A program made the position numbers and the translations under genes. Positions 51,363-60,179 of a stretch of 64,000 nucleotides of DNA are shown piece by piece (positions within the stretch are counted from its first letter, which is position 1; every line of letters starts with the position of its first letter). The stretch lies in the NCBI GenBank assembly GCA_015058015.1, contig SVDM01000015.1, positions 1-64,000 on the forward strand, read 5' to 3'. The notes beneath the pieces were generated by a model that ran no database searches, was not told the DNA's origin, and saw only the letters and a list, made by a program, of their open reading frames with translations. This DNA is from Lachnospiraceae bacterium. GTDB taxonomy: Bacteria > Bacillota > Clostridia > Lachnospirales > Lachnospiraceae.

Positions 51363-53957
51363 CTATTTTTTGCTCACCACATAAGTAGGCTGGGTGCGCT
51401 CATTCCTGTGGGATGCAATTATCCCGCTGCCTTCCGCCGCTCTGGCAAAGACTCCGGCGAAATTGCCGTTGTAGACGTATAGCCCTGCCATGTTTATATA
51501 AGAGTACCACTCTCCGTCCCCAAAGGCAAAGTCTATGTTCTCTGTAGAATACTGGGGAGCATATTCCTGGCAAATGTAGCCGCTGCCATAGACTGCGATG
51601 GCTTTTTTGCTCCACTCCGCTTCAGTAAACTCCACTCCGGCAAATACCCCGTTGGATGCATAAGAATCGTCGGGCTTTAGGATATACCTATCCTTATGGG
51701 ATAAGACTTCTTCTAAAGCAATCTTCCCTTCCTTAAAGGGCAGAGTCTTTGGAATATGCCTATCTATGAAGTCTATCTCTTCCTCTGTCAGAAAGCTTCT
51801 TGTTCTATCAAGCCCCAGAACATAGAAGAGCCACTTATGGTGAATTATCTGGGTGGCAAATGACCCTGCCACGAAGCAGGCATTTTCCCTAACCGCCCTG
51901 ATAAAGGGTTCCAATTCACCTATATGGTCCATAATATCCGTGGTTACAGCCCTGCGGTATATTGCATCAATGACATTTCCCGCCTTGGAATAAAGCTTAC
52001 CATCCCTAAAGGTTAAGTCCCTTATATCACAGACTTCGCAGTCTATGCCGGCCTTCTGGAAATGCCTTGCGAATTCCTGAAACTCCCTTACGGTTCCCAT
52101 ATCAAGGAAGTCCACTATGGCTACACTCGGCTTGTCCACCTTCTTGTCATAAGTACCGTAAATGTCCATAAATGCCTTCACCCAGGAGTCAAAGAGCTCG
52201 TAACTTCTAAAGTTGTAGCGGCGTCTCATGGCCTGGTGGGCGGGATTATCTATTATAAGCTCGTCATGAATCCTGTCTTCATTCATGGCGCTTGTTCCGT
52301 CGGTATTAATCTCGCAGAAGTAGAAGTCCCCGGTATCTTCGTGGTAGAAGATGTCAAAGCGGGCAATGGGAAGGGTTACGTCATAGCCCCTATCAAGGAG
52401 AATCAGTTCTTCTAACTCCTTGGAGAAGGGGAAAAGCTTTCGGTAGTCCGGGGCAGTTATATATTCCCTTATTACCTTGTCAAATATCCCGTAGGTGACC
52501 TTAACAATCTCCTTAAAACGCCTGTCATCTCTATCCGTGTAAACCCTTGGAATCTGCAGGGTCTTAGAGGTAAAACGGTCACGGAAATAAAGGGGAGACC
52601 GCTCCATATTGGCCATTAGCTTTACGGCTCCTTCTCTGTTTGCCTCTGTGTTTTCCTCAATCAAGCTTCTATACTCATCCCGCAGTAAGGCAGATGTTAA
52701 AGGTTTTTCATCCTCATCATCTTTTATGCTTCTTAAGTAATTCGGAATTCCTCCCATATCTATCACGGGATAAAAGGCTTCTAAGTATTCTCTTTCCCTA
52801 TCCGTCAATGCCTTTGCTGCAAGACGAAGAAGGGCTCTTGCCATGGTGCGAACAGGAGCGCCATACACCCTGCCTCTCCAACCGGAAGTCATAAGACTAT
52901 CAATAGCAGCTTCTAAGTCAGCCTTACTTAAACCTTCTTCTTTAATCCTTGATTCTGCATAATCCAGGGCATCCTTGCTGTAAAGAAGCCCCTTTATCAG
53001 GGCCACGTAAGCCCAGGTGTACTTGGCAGGCATGGAGTCTGCAAAGCGGATTTCTATATAGTGCTTCAATCTTACTTCCGGGAAGGCCATGGACAGGATG
53101 TGTCGCACTTCTGCTTCTCCGGGTTCCCTATCAGCGTAAATCTCGGACACCTTCTTAAATCCGGTGTAGGTGTCTCCTTCTTCTCCCTCCGTAAATATCA
53201 GGGGCATCTCCCCTAAGAAGGATGAATAATCGTTAAAGCTATACTCCGGGGAAAACACACCGGGAAGGATTCCGCAACGGGAAGGATCGGTGCGCTTCCA
53301 GATGTCGGTGCGCTTAAGGTATCCTTCTATCTTCTTGCCTTCAAAGTCCTTAGCATTGTCCGTAAGAAGCTTTAAAATAGGCATAAAAAGGTGAGCCGCC
53401 TGCATCTTGCGGCGAAAGTCTTCTTCCGAATAATAATCAACGGAAACCTGGACAGAACTGGTTCCCCGCATCATCTGCTTACCGCCGGTTCCTGTCTGCT
53501 CAAAATGACGGTTCATAAGGCGGTAGCGTTCCTTAGGGATGAGGGGCAAATCCTCTACCCGGCTAACCGGCTGGGTTCCAACTGTCAGGGCCTCATATCC
53601 GTAGTCTTCCAGAATCTCGTCTAAGTTTCTCCGAAATTCCTCGTATATCTTTTCTAATTGTTCTATGGATGCGTTCTTTGCGATGCTTATCTCAAGCTGG
53701 GCTGCCGGTTCAAGGGAAATAGCAAAGTCCGGCACTTCAAAGCCCAAGAAATCATCTTTTCCAAGAGCCTCGTATCCCGGATACTTTTCTGCCAGACGGC
53801 AGATTATCTCCCTTACGCCGCCTTTCCCTGCATAGGGCACAGCCGCATAAGTATCTTTCTCAACTATAAAATGTTCTATCTCAACGCCCAGTTCATGGTT
53901 ACAAACGGGCTTAATTCCTGCTTCATAATGGGCATTCAATGCCTCTCTCCAACTCAT
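51363..53957 (-). CDS. Glutamate-cysteine ligase fused to a C-terminal ATP-grasp-type domain
   Basis: An 864-residue two-domain protein. The N-terminal half (about 1-430) is a GCS2/plant-type glutamate-cysteine ligase (NHELGVEIEHFIV, ISLEPAAQLEIS, MRGTSSVQVSVDYY, HYIEIRFADSMP). The C-terminal half (about 470-864) resembles circularly permuted ATP-grasp proteins (YFCEINTDGTSAMNE, YILKPDDSYASNGVFAG). That combination would make gamma-glutamylcysteine and then add a second amino acid or amine. It differs from GshF, which uses a D-Ala-D-Ala-ligase-type second domain. The product could be glutathione or another gamma-glutamyl thiol. AAGGAGG precedes the ATG. The ABC exporter gene lies 14 nt upstream. 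Confidence 0.8.
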   Translation of the reverse strand: MSWREALNAHYEAGIKPVCNHELGVEIEHFIVEKDTYAAVPYAGKGGVREIICRLAEKYPGYEALGKDDFLGFEVPDFAISLEPAAQLEISIAKNASIEQLEKIYEEFRRNLDEILEDYGYEALTVGTQPVSRVEDLPLIPKERYRLMNRHFEQTGTGGKQMMRGTSSVQVSVDYYSEEDFRRKMQAAHLFMPILKLLTDNAKDFEGKKIEGYLKRTDIWKRTDPSRCGILPGVFSPEYSFNDYSSFLGEMPLIFTEGEEGDTYTGFKKVSEIYADREPGEAEVRHILSMAFPEVRLKHYIEIRFADSMPAKYTWAYVALIKGLLYSKDALDYAESRIKEEGLSKADLEAAIDSLMTSGWRGRVYGAPVRTMARALLRLAAKALTDREREYLEAFYPVIDMGGIPNYLRSIKDDEDEKPLTSALLRDEYRSLIEENTEANREGAVKLMANMERSPLYFRDRFTSKTLQIPRVYTDRDDRRFKEIVKVTYGIFDKVIREYITAPDYRKLFPFSKELEELILLDRGYDVTLPIARFDIFYHEDTGDFYFCEINTDGTSAMNEDRIHDELIIDNPAHQAMRRRYNFRSYELFDSWVKAFMDIYGTYDKKVDKPSVAIVDFLDMGTVREFQEFARHFQKAGIDCEVCDIRDLTFRDGKLYSKAGNVIDAIYRRAVTTDIMDHIGELEPFIRAVRENACFVAGSFATQIIHHKWLFYVLGLDRTRSFLTEEEIDFIDRHIPKTLPFKEGKIALEEVLSHKDRYILKPDDSYASNGVFAGVEFTEAEWSKKAIAVYGSGYICQEYAPQYSTENIDFAFGDGEWYSYINMAGLYVYNGNFAGVFARAAEGSGIIASHRNERTQPTYVVSKK

Positions 53958-53971
53958 TTTAAGCCTCCTTT

Positions 53972-55750
53972 TTACGGCCTTCTCGTCTGTCTGGACCAGA
54001 GGTCCGCATACTCTCCGTTTTTCTCAATAAGTTCCCTATGTACACCGTCTTCTGTAATCTCACCGTTTTTAAGCACCACAATTCTATCTAAGCTTGCCAC
54101 GGTGGAAAGACGGTGGGCAATTACTATGGCGGTTCGATCCTTCATAAGGTTTTGCAGGGCGGATTGTATCAGCTGCTCACTCTCTGAATCCAGAGCACTG
54201 GTTGCTTCGTCAAGAACCAGGATTGGCGCTCCGGTTAGGATAGCTCTGGCAATGGCGATACGCTGTCGCTGTCCTCCGGATAGTTTTACTCCCCGCTCAC
54301 CGGTTATGGTCTCGAACCCGTCGGGTAATTGTTCTATGAATTCCATGGCATTTGCATCAATAGCCGCCTGTTTTATCTCTTCAAAGGTGGCATCCGGCCT
54401 GCCGTAGGCGATATTCTCGGCTATGGTCCGATGAAAAAGCAAAGGCTCCTGGGGTACGTAGGCGATTTGGCGGCGAAGACTGGTCTGGGTCACATCTGAT
54501 ATCTCCTGGCCATCCACTAATATTCGCCCTTCCTGGATATCCACCAGTCTTAGAAGAAGTCTGGTAAGGGTAGTCTTGCCTGAACCAGACTTGCCCACAA
54601 GACCAATTCGCTGCCCTGCAGGAATAGTCAGGTTAAAGTCCTTAAACACTGTGGTGGGAGCCTGAGCATCGGTATACCAAAAGCTTAGGTTCTCAAAGCT
54701 AATCTCACCCTTAGAAACCACCAGTTCAGCCGCGTCTTCCTTATCATCCACCAGCCTCGGCTCGTCTAATATCACGGTCATATCGTGGGCGTCACCAAAG
54801 GCGCGGTTAATGGTTTGCATAATGGAAGTCAGCATGTTAAACCGCATAGTCAGGTTGTTGGTGTAGGAAAACATCATTACCAGAGTACCGGGTGTGATGC
54901 CAAACCAGGCATTTCCCCCTACCAAAAAGAAGGTAAGAATAGCCATTATGGCAACTATCATGGAAGAAGCCACTGCCCCTGAAAACAGGGACCCCCGCAT
55001 TCTCTTGGAATCGGTTTCGTATACTTCCTTGTTGATTTTCTCGAACAGGTCTCTTTCGTACTGCTCCCGTCCCGAAGTCTTAACTGCCAGGATGTTGGTG
55101 ATACTGTCGGATATCTCTCCCGATAAACGGTTCTGGGCTCCGGCCGTCTTGGCATTTAGTTTCTGAAGCCGTTTAAAGATTCGGTATACAACGAATACGT
55201 AAACCAGAAGGAATATAGCCAGAATTAGCACGTAGAGAGGTACTACCGGCAATAGAATTGCTATTATAAAACAAACCGCAGCTACGGTGGGTATCACGGA
55301 ATAAGTCAGGCTGTTTAGGAGCTGGTTATAAGCATCCGTAAACTTCCCGGTTTGACTAACCAGTGACCCGCCAAAGCGGTTATTGTGAAATGTCATGGAT
55401 TGATTGGATAAGGTGTCAAAGCAGAGGGTGGACAGGTCATAGTAGGCCAGAATCTGCAGTTTCCAGAGGCTGTAGTCCTGAAGCTTACTGCATATCTGTC
55501 CCAATACGTTACATAGTATAAGCAAGAGAATATCCACTCCGAAGACAGAGAGTACCTGATCCGCAGGAACGTATCCTTCCCCTATTCGATCTACGATACG
55601 GGCGATAATCCAGGGATTGCCGAAAGCCAAAAAGAAGGCAAAACCCGTGGATGTAATTACATCAAGGAGAAAGTAGGGCCAGTGCTTTAAAGTCACCTTT
55701 CCGTAGTAATATATAGTTCTTTTTGTAACCGATCCGGCGGTTTTTTTCAT
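53972..55750 (-). CDS. ABC exporter, fused membrane and ATPase domains
   Basis: About 592 residues, MsbA/LmrA type. Six helices (about 15-320) are joined to an ABC ATPase (VGKSGSGKTTLTRL, QIAYVPQEPLLFHRT, LSGGQRQRIAIARA, ILVLDEATSALDSESE, IAHRLSTV). It should act as a homodimer, or pair with a partner encoded elsewhere, and export a lipid, peptide or thiol. The ATG at 55750 is favoured, with GGGAG 8 nt upstream. It lies directly before the glutamate-cysteine-ligase fusion gene, so export of the thiol made by that enzyme is a possibility. Confidence 0.88.
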   Translation of the reverse strand: MKKTAGSVTKRTIYYYGKVTLKHWPYFLLDVITSTGFAFFLAFGNPWIIARIVDRIGEGYVPADQVLSVFGVDILLLILCNVLGQICSKLQDYSLWKLQILAYYDLSTLCFDTLSNQSMTFHNNRFGGSLVSQTGKFTDAYNQLLNSLTYSVIPTVAAVCFIIAILLPVVPLYVLILAIFLLVYVFVVYRIFKRLQKLNAKTAGAQNRLSGEISDSITNILAVKTSGREQYERDLFEKINKEVYETDSKRMRGSLFSGAVASSMIVAIMAILTFFLVGGNAWFGITPGTLVMMFSYTNNLTMRFNMLTSIMQTINRAFGDAHDMTVILDEPRLVDDKEDAAELVVSKGEISFENLSFWYTDAQAPTTVFKDFNLTIPAGQRIGLVGKSGSGKTTLTRLLLRLVDIQEGRILVDGQEISDVTQTSLRRQIAYVPQEPLLFHRTIAENIAYGRPDATFEEIKQAAIDANAMEFIEQLPDGFETITGERGVKLSGGQRQRIAIARAILTGAPILVLDEATSALDSESEQLIQSALQNLMKDRTAIVIAHRLSTVASLDRIVVLKNGEITEDGVHRELIEKNGEYADLWSRQTRRP

Positions 55751-55798
55751 AACCATCACTCCCGGTGAATCTTACAATTGCAAGCAAATATCCTTGTA

Positions 55799-57442
55799 CT
55801 ATGAATTAACTGCCCTGTCTATAAGCTTAACAAGGTCAAGGTAGAAGGGCTTAACGTCATGCCTTTTGGTAAGGCCTCCCTGAAAGGCTGTATGGTCGCC
55901 CCTTGTGGTGGGCATAACGTACCAGCGTCCGGGAAGGAGGGCAGAGTCCTTATCATATTCGGCCTTGGGAGCCCCTATGGGAGCGCCTGCGGATATCTCG
56001 TTAACCAGTCCGTCATTGGACTGCCAGGACTCATCTATTTCAAAACCGCCTTTCGTACGGCCTGTGTACTTGCTCATGTAGGTACCGCCCCTCATAAACA
56101 TGGATTCCGTAACTTCCGGGTCCGGAGAAAGGCTTCCGTCCGGATTCTTCATGGTAGAAGAAGCCGGGTATGCGAAATAGTACACATCCGAAAATGTGGT
56201 AATCGTCTTGTTTAAGGCAAGAGCATTGTCAATATGCATATCGAAGGACGCATAATCCCAATCCGCTCTGCCGTCTTTTTTTACCCTGGTCCAGTTTGAC
56301 ATAAAGTTGCCGTTCTTCTCGTATTCTTCGGGAATCTCGATGGATTTTATGTCAAAATTTTCGTCCTCGTAGAGGTCGTAAGCTGTGGTTCCGTTGGTGG
56401 GTGCGGCAAGGGTAACCAAAGCGGTCATGTTCTTGCCGTTTCCTCCCTTAAAGAAGGGGGATAAATCTTCTTCTTTAGTGGCAGCTCTTTCTTTCTCGCT
56501 ACCGTTTCTTAATAATTCAGAAAAGAGTCTTATGGTTGCTCCTCCGAAGGAATGTCCTATTATGGCAGTCTTAGAACCTTTAAAGTCTGCTAAGAGTGCT
56601 CTTCCGGTAAAGTCCGCACCGAAACGTTCGTGTCCGGCTTCCTTACTGTGGGCCTCGCCGTAGTCAACTCTTGTTCCCGTAAGCTGGGCATAGAGTTCGC
56701 AGGCGCGGTCCCAGGCAGAACCGCTGGGGTTTACGGAAGCGCTATAGCTTTCGTATCCCTCTTTGTTAAGGTAGTTAATGACATTTCCCCCGGCAAAACC
56801 CCAATAAGGGAAAAACTCATCCACAATATCATAGCTTCCCCAACCGGAGAGGCCATGAACAAATATATATTTTACGTCGCTTGCGGCCGGCTTTCTAAAG
56901 CCTAAGCCTGCTGAAAAAATAGTCGATGCAATCATAAGTGCTACCATCCAAAGGGCCGTCTTCGGGCCGCCTAAATGTCTAACTCTAAAAAAGGGATAAG
57001 GGCCATCTACTTTTCCTTGGGCATTCAGATACACCATCACTAGTCCGTAAATGAGGGTTACTACTGCCGGCAGACATATCCATATCATCGGGGGGGTGGG
57101 TTCAAATAACAGATATGACAATACAGACAGTATTGGGACAATGGTATGGTGGTAAAGGCCGTTTCCGGAGAACAGAAAGCCCTTGATATTATGAGTCATA
57201 GGAACCAGAATAAAGGCAGTAACGAAAAATGTCATGGCAAGCATGCTTACTGTGAGTAGTCGAAACACCTCAACAGCAGGCTTTGGCCCGAAGATAACCA
57301 GTAAAACAGATGATCCTAAGGTAAGCATGTTAGAAAGGTGGGTGTAATAGATCAAAATGCCCTTAAATTCTCTGTTTTTTCTTACTTTTCTGTAAGCTAT
57401 CAATTCAAGGATAACTATAATAAGATTAATTACTCGTGCCAT
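55799..57442 (-). CDS. Membrane-domain/lipase fusion protein
   Basis: A 547-residue protein in two parts. Residues about 1-185 hold about six membrane helices resembling the Pr6Pr/FAR-17a (AIG1-like) family (YYTHLSNMLTLGSSVL, NGLYHHTIVPILSVLSYLLF). Residues about 190-547 form an alpha/beta-hydrolase of the staphylococcal/Geobacillus lipase family: oxyanion start YIFVHGLSGWG, nucleophile GHSFGG, acid in SNDGLVNE and His in RGDHTAFQGG. AIG1-type proteins themselves have lipid-hydrolase activity in animals. The fused enzyme probably acts on lipids at the outer membrane face. AAGGAG precedes the ATG. A consensus promoter lies 78 nt upstream. Confidence 0.85.
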   Translation of the reverse strand: MARVINLIIVILELIAYRKVRKNREFKGILIYYTHLSNMLTLGSSVLLVIFGPKPAVEVFRLLTVSMLAMTFFVTAFILVPMTHNIKGFLFSGNGLYHHTIVPILSVLSYLLFEPTPPMIWICLPAVVTLIYGLVMVYLNAQGKVDGPYPFFRVRHLGGPKTALWMVALMIASTIFSAGLGFRKPAASDVKYIFVHGLSGWGSYDIVDEFFPYWGFAGGNVINYLNKEGYESYSASVNPSGSAWDRACELYAQLTGTRVDYGEAHSKEAGHERFGADFTGRALLADFKGSKTAIIGHSFGGATIRLFSELLRNGSEKERAATKEEDLSPFFKGGNGKNMTALVTLAAPTNGTTAYDLYEDENFDIKSIEIPEEYEKNGNFMSNWTRVKKDGRADWDYASFDMHIDNALALNKTITTFSDVYYFAYPASSTMKNPDGSLSPDPEVTESMFMRGGTYMSKYTGRTKGGFEIDESWQSNDGLVNEISAGAPIGAPKAEYDKDSALLPGRWYVMPTTRGDHTAFQGGLTKRHDVKPFYLDLVKLIDRAVNS

Positions 57443-57519
57443 AATGCTTCTCCTTTTGCTCCGCTATGCCTTGTACTCTGCGATTTTGCGGGTATGCTCA
57501 TTAATTTCCCTTTTGTCCT

Positions 57520-57548
57520 ATTATATTGTGCTCAATCTAATTTGTCAA
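57520..57548 (-). promoter_or_regulatory. Consensus promoter of the lipase-fusion operon
   Basis: On the minus strand: TTGACA (57548-57543), 17 bp, TATAAT (57525-57520), a perfect match at both boxes. It probably drives the run of genes from the lipase fusion down to the phosphatase. The rest of the gap 57549-57794 holds a possible gene remnant (57650-57790) and no other clear signal. Confidence 0.75.
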
Positions 57549-57649
57549 TCACTACTTTTGAAAGTTTATATCCTCATAACTTTTTCTTCACAACTCGTCC
57601 TTCCGATTATGGAGGATTTCCACAGCCATCATCAGTTTAACTGACAGCC

Positions 57650-57790
57650 GTCCGTCACTTTTTATAAGGAATCTGTGGTAACCGTCCCTGTAAAAAAGTG
57701 ATTGCCCTTGCCGGGTATCAGGGGTATACTGGGAATTTCCTTTTTAAGGCGCATCATGGTTCTTACTGTGTTTAGATCAGGAATATAGAG
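57650..57790 (-). pseudogene. Possible remnant of an unidentified gene
   Basis: Just after the nitroreductase stop, another minus-strand frame reads YKPLYIPDLNTVRTMMRLKK and continues to GNHFFTGTVTTDSL before a stop. It has no start codon with a ribosome site and overlaps the end of the nitroreductase frame. It looks protein-like but I cannot identify a family; it could also be chance. Confidence 0.25.
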
Positions 57791-57794
57791 AGGC

Positions 57795-58448
57795 TTATAC
57801 TTGTCTGCCGGCTCCGATTTCGAAGTGGCATCTTACAATTCCAATATCTACCTGACTTAAGACTCCGCCTTTATCAATGAATTCAACGGAATCATCATCA
57901 TTTAACTTGATGGCAAATTTCTGCTGATTAATAGCAGTAGGAGCCAGAAGTGCCATATCAACACCTTCCTTAAACCAGTCCGGGATGTCGCTTCTTCCTT
58001 CTATTATCTGGTCAGCAGTCTTTGATTTACGCTGCTTTCCCTGGGTCTCGCCGTATCCCACTGCAATGGATATTACCAGTCTTTCATCCTCTGCCACACT
58101 GGCATTAATGGTCTTGCGGTTAAATGTCCCTGCCCAGCAGGTGTTAAGTCCCAGCTGCTGCAAAAACAGCACCAGCTTTTCTCCGTAGTATCCTACTCTC
58201 CTGTCAAGATCTTCAGCATCCTTACCTACACAGGCAATAACACTGGGGGCAGAGCCAAGGCCCATAGCCCTATTCATCAGCTTATTGTATGTCTTGCCGG
58301 CGTCTTCGATGAACTGAAGGTGAAGTCCTCCGGCGGCATTTAACTCGTCTATCTTTTCTATTATTTGGCTAACCTTATCCGGTTCAATAGCCTTCTTAGT
58401 GTAATTTCTAACTGAATGTCTCTGTAATATAGCTTCTTTCTCTGTCAT
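57795..58448 (-). CDS. Nitroreductase-family flavoprotein
   Basis: A 217-residue nitroreductase-type flavin enzyme (EAILQRHSVRNYTKKAI, QLGLNTCWAG, ISIAVGYGETQGKQ, DIGIVRCHFEIGAG). These use NAD(P)H to reduce nitro groups, quinones or flavins. It is the third gene of an operon (MarR regulator, radical SAM protein, nitroreductase). That context suggests an induced response to an oxidant or an aromatic compound. AGGAGGAAA precedes the ATG. The substrate cannot be read from sequence. Confidence 0.88.
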   Translation of the reverse strand: MTEKEAILQRHSVRNYTKKAIEPDKVSQIIEKIDELNAAGGLHLQFIEDAGKTYNKLMNRAMGLGSAPSVIACVGKDAEDLDRRVGYYGEKLVLFLQQLGLNTCWAGTFNRKTINASVAEDERLVISIAVGYGETQGKQRKSKTADQIIEGRSDIPDWFKEGVDMALLAPTAINQQKFAIKLNDDDSVEFIDKGGVLSQVDIGIVRCHFEIGAGRQV

Positions 58449-58468
58449 AATTGTTTCCTCCTTCTATT

Positions 58469-59563
58469 CTAATTCAAAGCGAGTTGTGCTTCAACCTGTT
58501 CTCTCTTTTCGAACAGAACGCAACCGCCCTTATGGTCATCAACTAAGATATCGTTTTCCTGTAAAGCCCTAAACAGCTTGGATTGCAGGGCTTCTCTAAG
58601 GGATGTATCCCTGACATTTATATCTGAATAAGGCGAGAAAGGACAGGGCTCAGCTCCACCGTGGGAGTTGATATGGAAAAATCCCCTTCCTGCGGCGATA
58701 CATCCGCCGGAGCTCTTCTCATCTCCCGGAAATGAGACAAATACCATCTCTTCATGGCTGCCTCTTACACGGTCAACCTCTGAAAGAAGATAATCTCTTT
58801 CCTCGTCGGATAAGGCAAGCTCGGTGCTCTCTTCCGTTACGGGAACGTATTCCACGTAGATTACCAGCTTGCAGCCTCTATCTGACAGGGTTTTTAAGAA
58901 ATCCTTAGATGTAACCTCTTTTAAGTTCTCAGTGGTTACCGTTACGGAAGCTCCGAATATGATGCCCTTATCTTGAAGACCATCCATTACTTCTACCAGT
59001 GTATCATATACTCCCTCTCCACGTCTTGAGTCGGTTTTTTCCTTGTTACCCTCAATACTGATAACGGGAACCAGGTTGCGGTGAGTATCGAAAAGCTTCA
59101 TATATTTCTTGCCGATAAATGTTCCGTTGGTGAATACAGGAAAGAGTATGTTTGGCTTCTTTGATGCCGCTTCAATAACATCGGTTCTTATTAAGGGTTC
59201 GCCACCTGCAAGGAGGATAAAGCTTACTCCCAGGCTCTCAGCCTCTTCGAATATGTCATTCCACTCCTCGGCGCTTAGCTGGTCAGTGGGGCCTTGATCC
59301 GTGGTAGCTCCGTTACATCTTGAGTAGCAACCGGCACAATGCAGGTTACAGCTTGATGTGATGCTGGCAATAAGAAATGGTGGGATATGCTCACCGGCTT
59401 TTTCCGCTTCAGCTCGCTTCTTAGATGCCTTCTTACTGGCAGAAGCGAACTTAATCATATAAGCGCTCTCTCGAGGATTATGTAAGGTTGCGCGAAGGGC
59501 ATCGGATACAACCCGCTCAACGCCCTTGGTCATATAGTCTTGAATGTCGAATTTTCCTTCCAT
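58469..59563 (-). CDS. Radical SAM protein with C-terminal iron-sulfur region
   Basis: A 364-residue radical SAM enzyme. The cluster motif CNLHCAGC is followed by GGEPLIRTDV (SAM-binding GGE) and VPVISIEGNKE. The C terminus has further cysteines (SGGCIAAGRGFFHIN, EPCPFSPYSD, GGCVLFEKR) like a SPASM or twitch auxiliary-cluster region. Such proteins modify peptides, cofactors or heme intermediates. No precursor peptide or cofactor gene is adjacent, so the substrate is unknown. AAGGAGG precedes the ATG. It is the middle gene of the MarR-nitroreductase operon. Confidence 0.85.
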   Translation of the reverse strand: MEGKFDIQDYMTKGVERVVSDALRATLHNPRESAYMIKFASASKKASKKRAEAEKAGEHIPPFLIASITSSCNLHCAGCYSRCNGATTDQGPTDQLSAEEWNDIFEEAESLGVSFILLAGGEPLIRTDVIEAASKKPNILFPVFTNGTFIGKKYMKLFDTHRNLVPVISIEGNKEKTDSRRGEGVYDTLVEVMDGLQDKGIIFGASVTVTTENLKEVTSKDFLKTLSDRGCKLVIYVEYVPVTEESTELALSDEERDYLLSEVDRVRGSHEEMVFVSFPGDEKSSGGCIAAGRGFFHINSHGGAEPCPFSPYSDINVRDTSLREALQSKLFRALQENDILVDDHKGGCVLFEKREQVEAQLALN

Positions 59564-59598
59564 AGGGTTTGGCCTCCTTATTAAATCTCTATATATCT

Positions 59599-60030
59599 CT
59601 AGTTATCCAGGAATTTGTACAGTAGTCGATACATTTCCCGTGCTTCTTCCATGGTTAATCCATTCCCCTGTTTTGCAAGTTGTAAGGGAATATCCTTACA
59701 CTTTTCCTTCAGAGCAGCTCCGTCAGGGGTTATTCCTACCATGGTGATACGCTCGTCCTCCTTTGAACGCTTCCTTGTAACATAACCCGCTTTCTCCAAT
59801 CTCTTTAGAAGTGGGGTCAGGGTTCCTGCATCAAGGTGAAGGATCTCCCCCAACTGTCCTACGTTGACGCACTCTTTTTCCCAGAGCACCATCAAAACAA
59901 TGTACTGGGTATAAGTAAGTCCTAAGGGCTTTAAATAGGGAGTGTATCTTCCCACAATCTTTCTTCCGCATGCATAAAGCGGAAAGCATAACTGATTCTT
60001 TAATAGAAGCTGTTCATATTCCTGTGCCAT
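59599..60030 (-). CDS. MarR-family regulator (OhrR-like)
   Basis: About 143 residues of the MarR winged-helix family (GLTYTQYIVLMVLWEKE, GQLGEILHLDAGTLTPLLKRLE, wing RSKEDERIT). An N-terminal cysteine in NQLCFPLYACGRK lies where OhrR has its peroxide-sensing Cys, so organic-peroxide or oxidant sensing is plausible. The ATG at 60030 is preferred, with AGAGGA upstream, over one 18 nt earlier. It is first in its operon, and its consensus promoter contains the palindrome TTGCGCAA, a likely autoregulation site. Confidence 0.88.
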   Translation of the reverse strand: MAQEYEQLLLKNQLCFPLYACGRKIVGRYTPYLKPLGLTYTQYIVLMVLWEKECVNVGQLGEILHLDAGTLTPLLKRLEKAGYVTRKRSKEDERITMVGITPDGAALKEKCKDIPLQLAKQGNGLTMEEAREMYRLLYKFLDN

Positions 60031-60080
60031 AATATCGTCCTCTTTCATATTAATAATGCATTGTTTTTGCCTTTTGCAAT

Positions 60081-60109
60081 ATTATATTTTGCGCAATATA
60101 TTTTGTCAA
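60081..60109 (-). promoter_or_regulatory. Consensus promoter with operator, MarR/radical SAM/nitroreductase operon
   Basis: On the minus strand: TTGACA (60109-60104), 17 bp, TATAAT (60086-60081). The spacer carries the palindrome ATATTGCGCAA, with related TTGCAATA sequence just downstream. This is the expected position for a MarR repressor. Confidence 0.7.
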
Positions 60110-60126
60110 GACTTCCTATCCAAAAA

Positions 60127-60146
60127 GGAGCACCCTCGGGCGCTCC
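60127..60146 (-). terminator. Terminator after the second MarR gene
   Basis: GGAGCGCCCGAGGGTGCTCC hairpin followed by TTTTT on the minus strand. It separates the DegV-MarR operon from the downstream MarR promoter. Confidence 0.85.
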
Positions 60147-60179
60147 TTTCTCCTATGGGATTCTTATACTAATTGATGC

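Noticed and set aside
51363-53957. Standard bifunctional glutathione synthetase GshF
   Set aside because: The ligase half is GCS2-like and the second half looks like a permuted ATP-grasp rather than the GshF ATP-grasp, so the product is left open.
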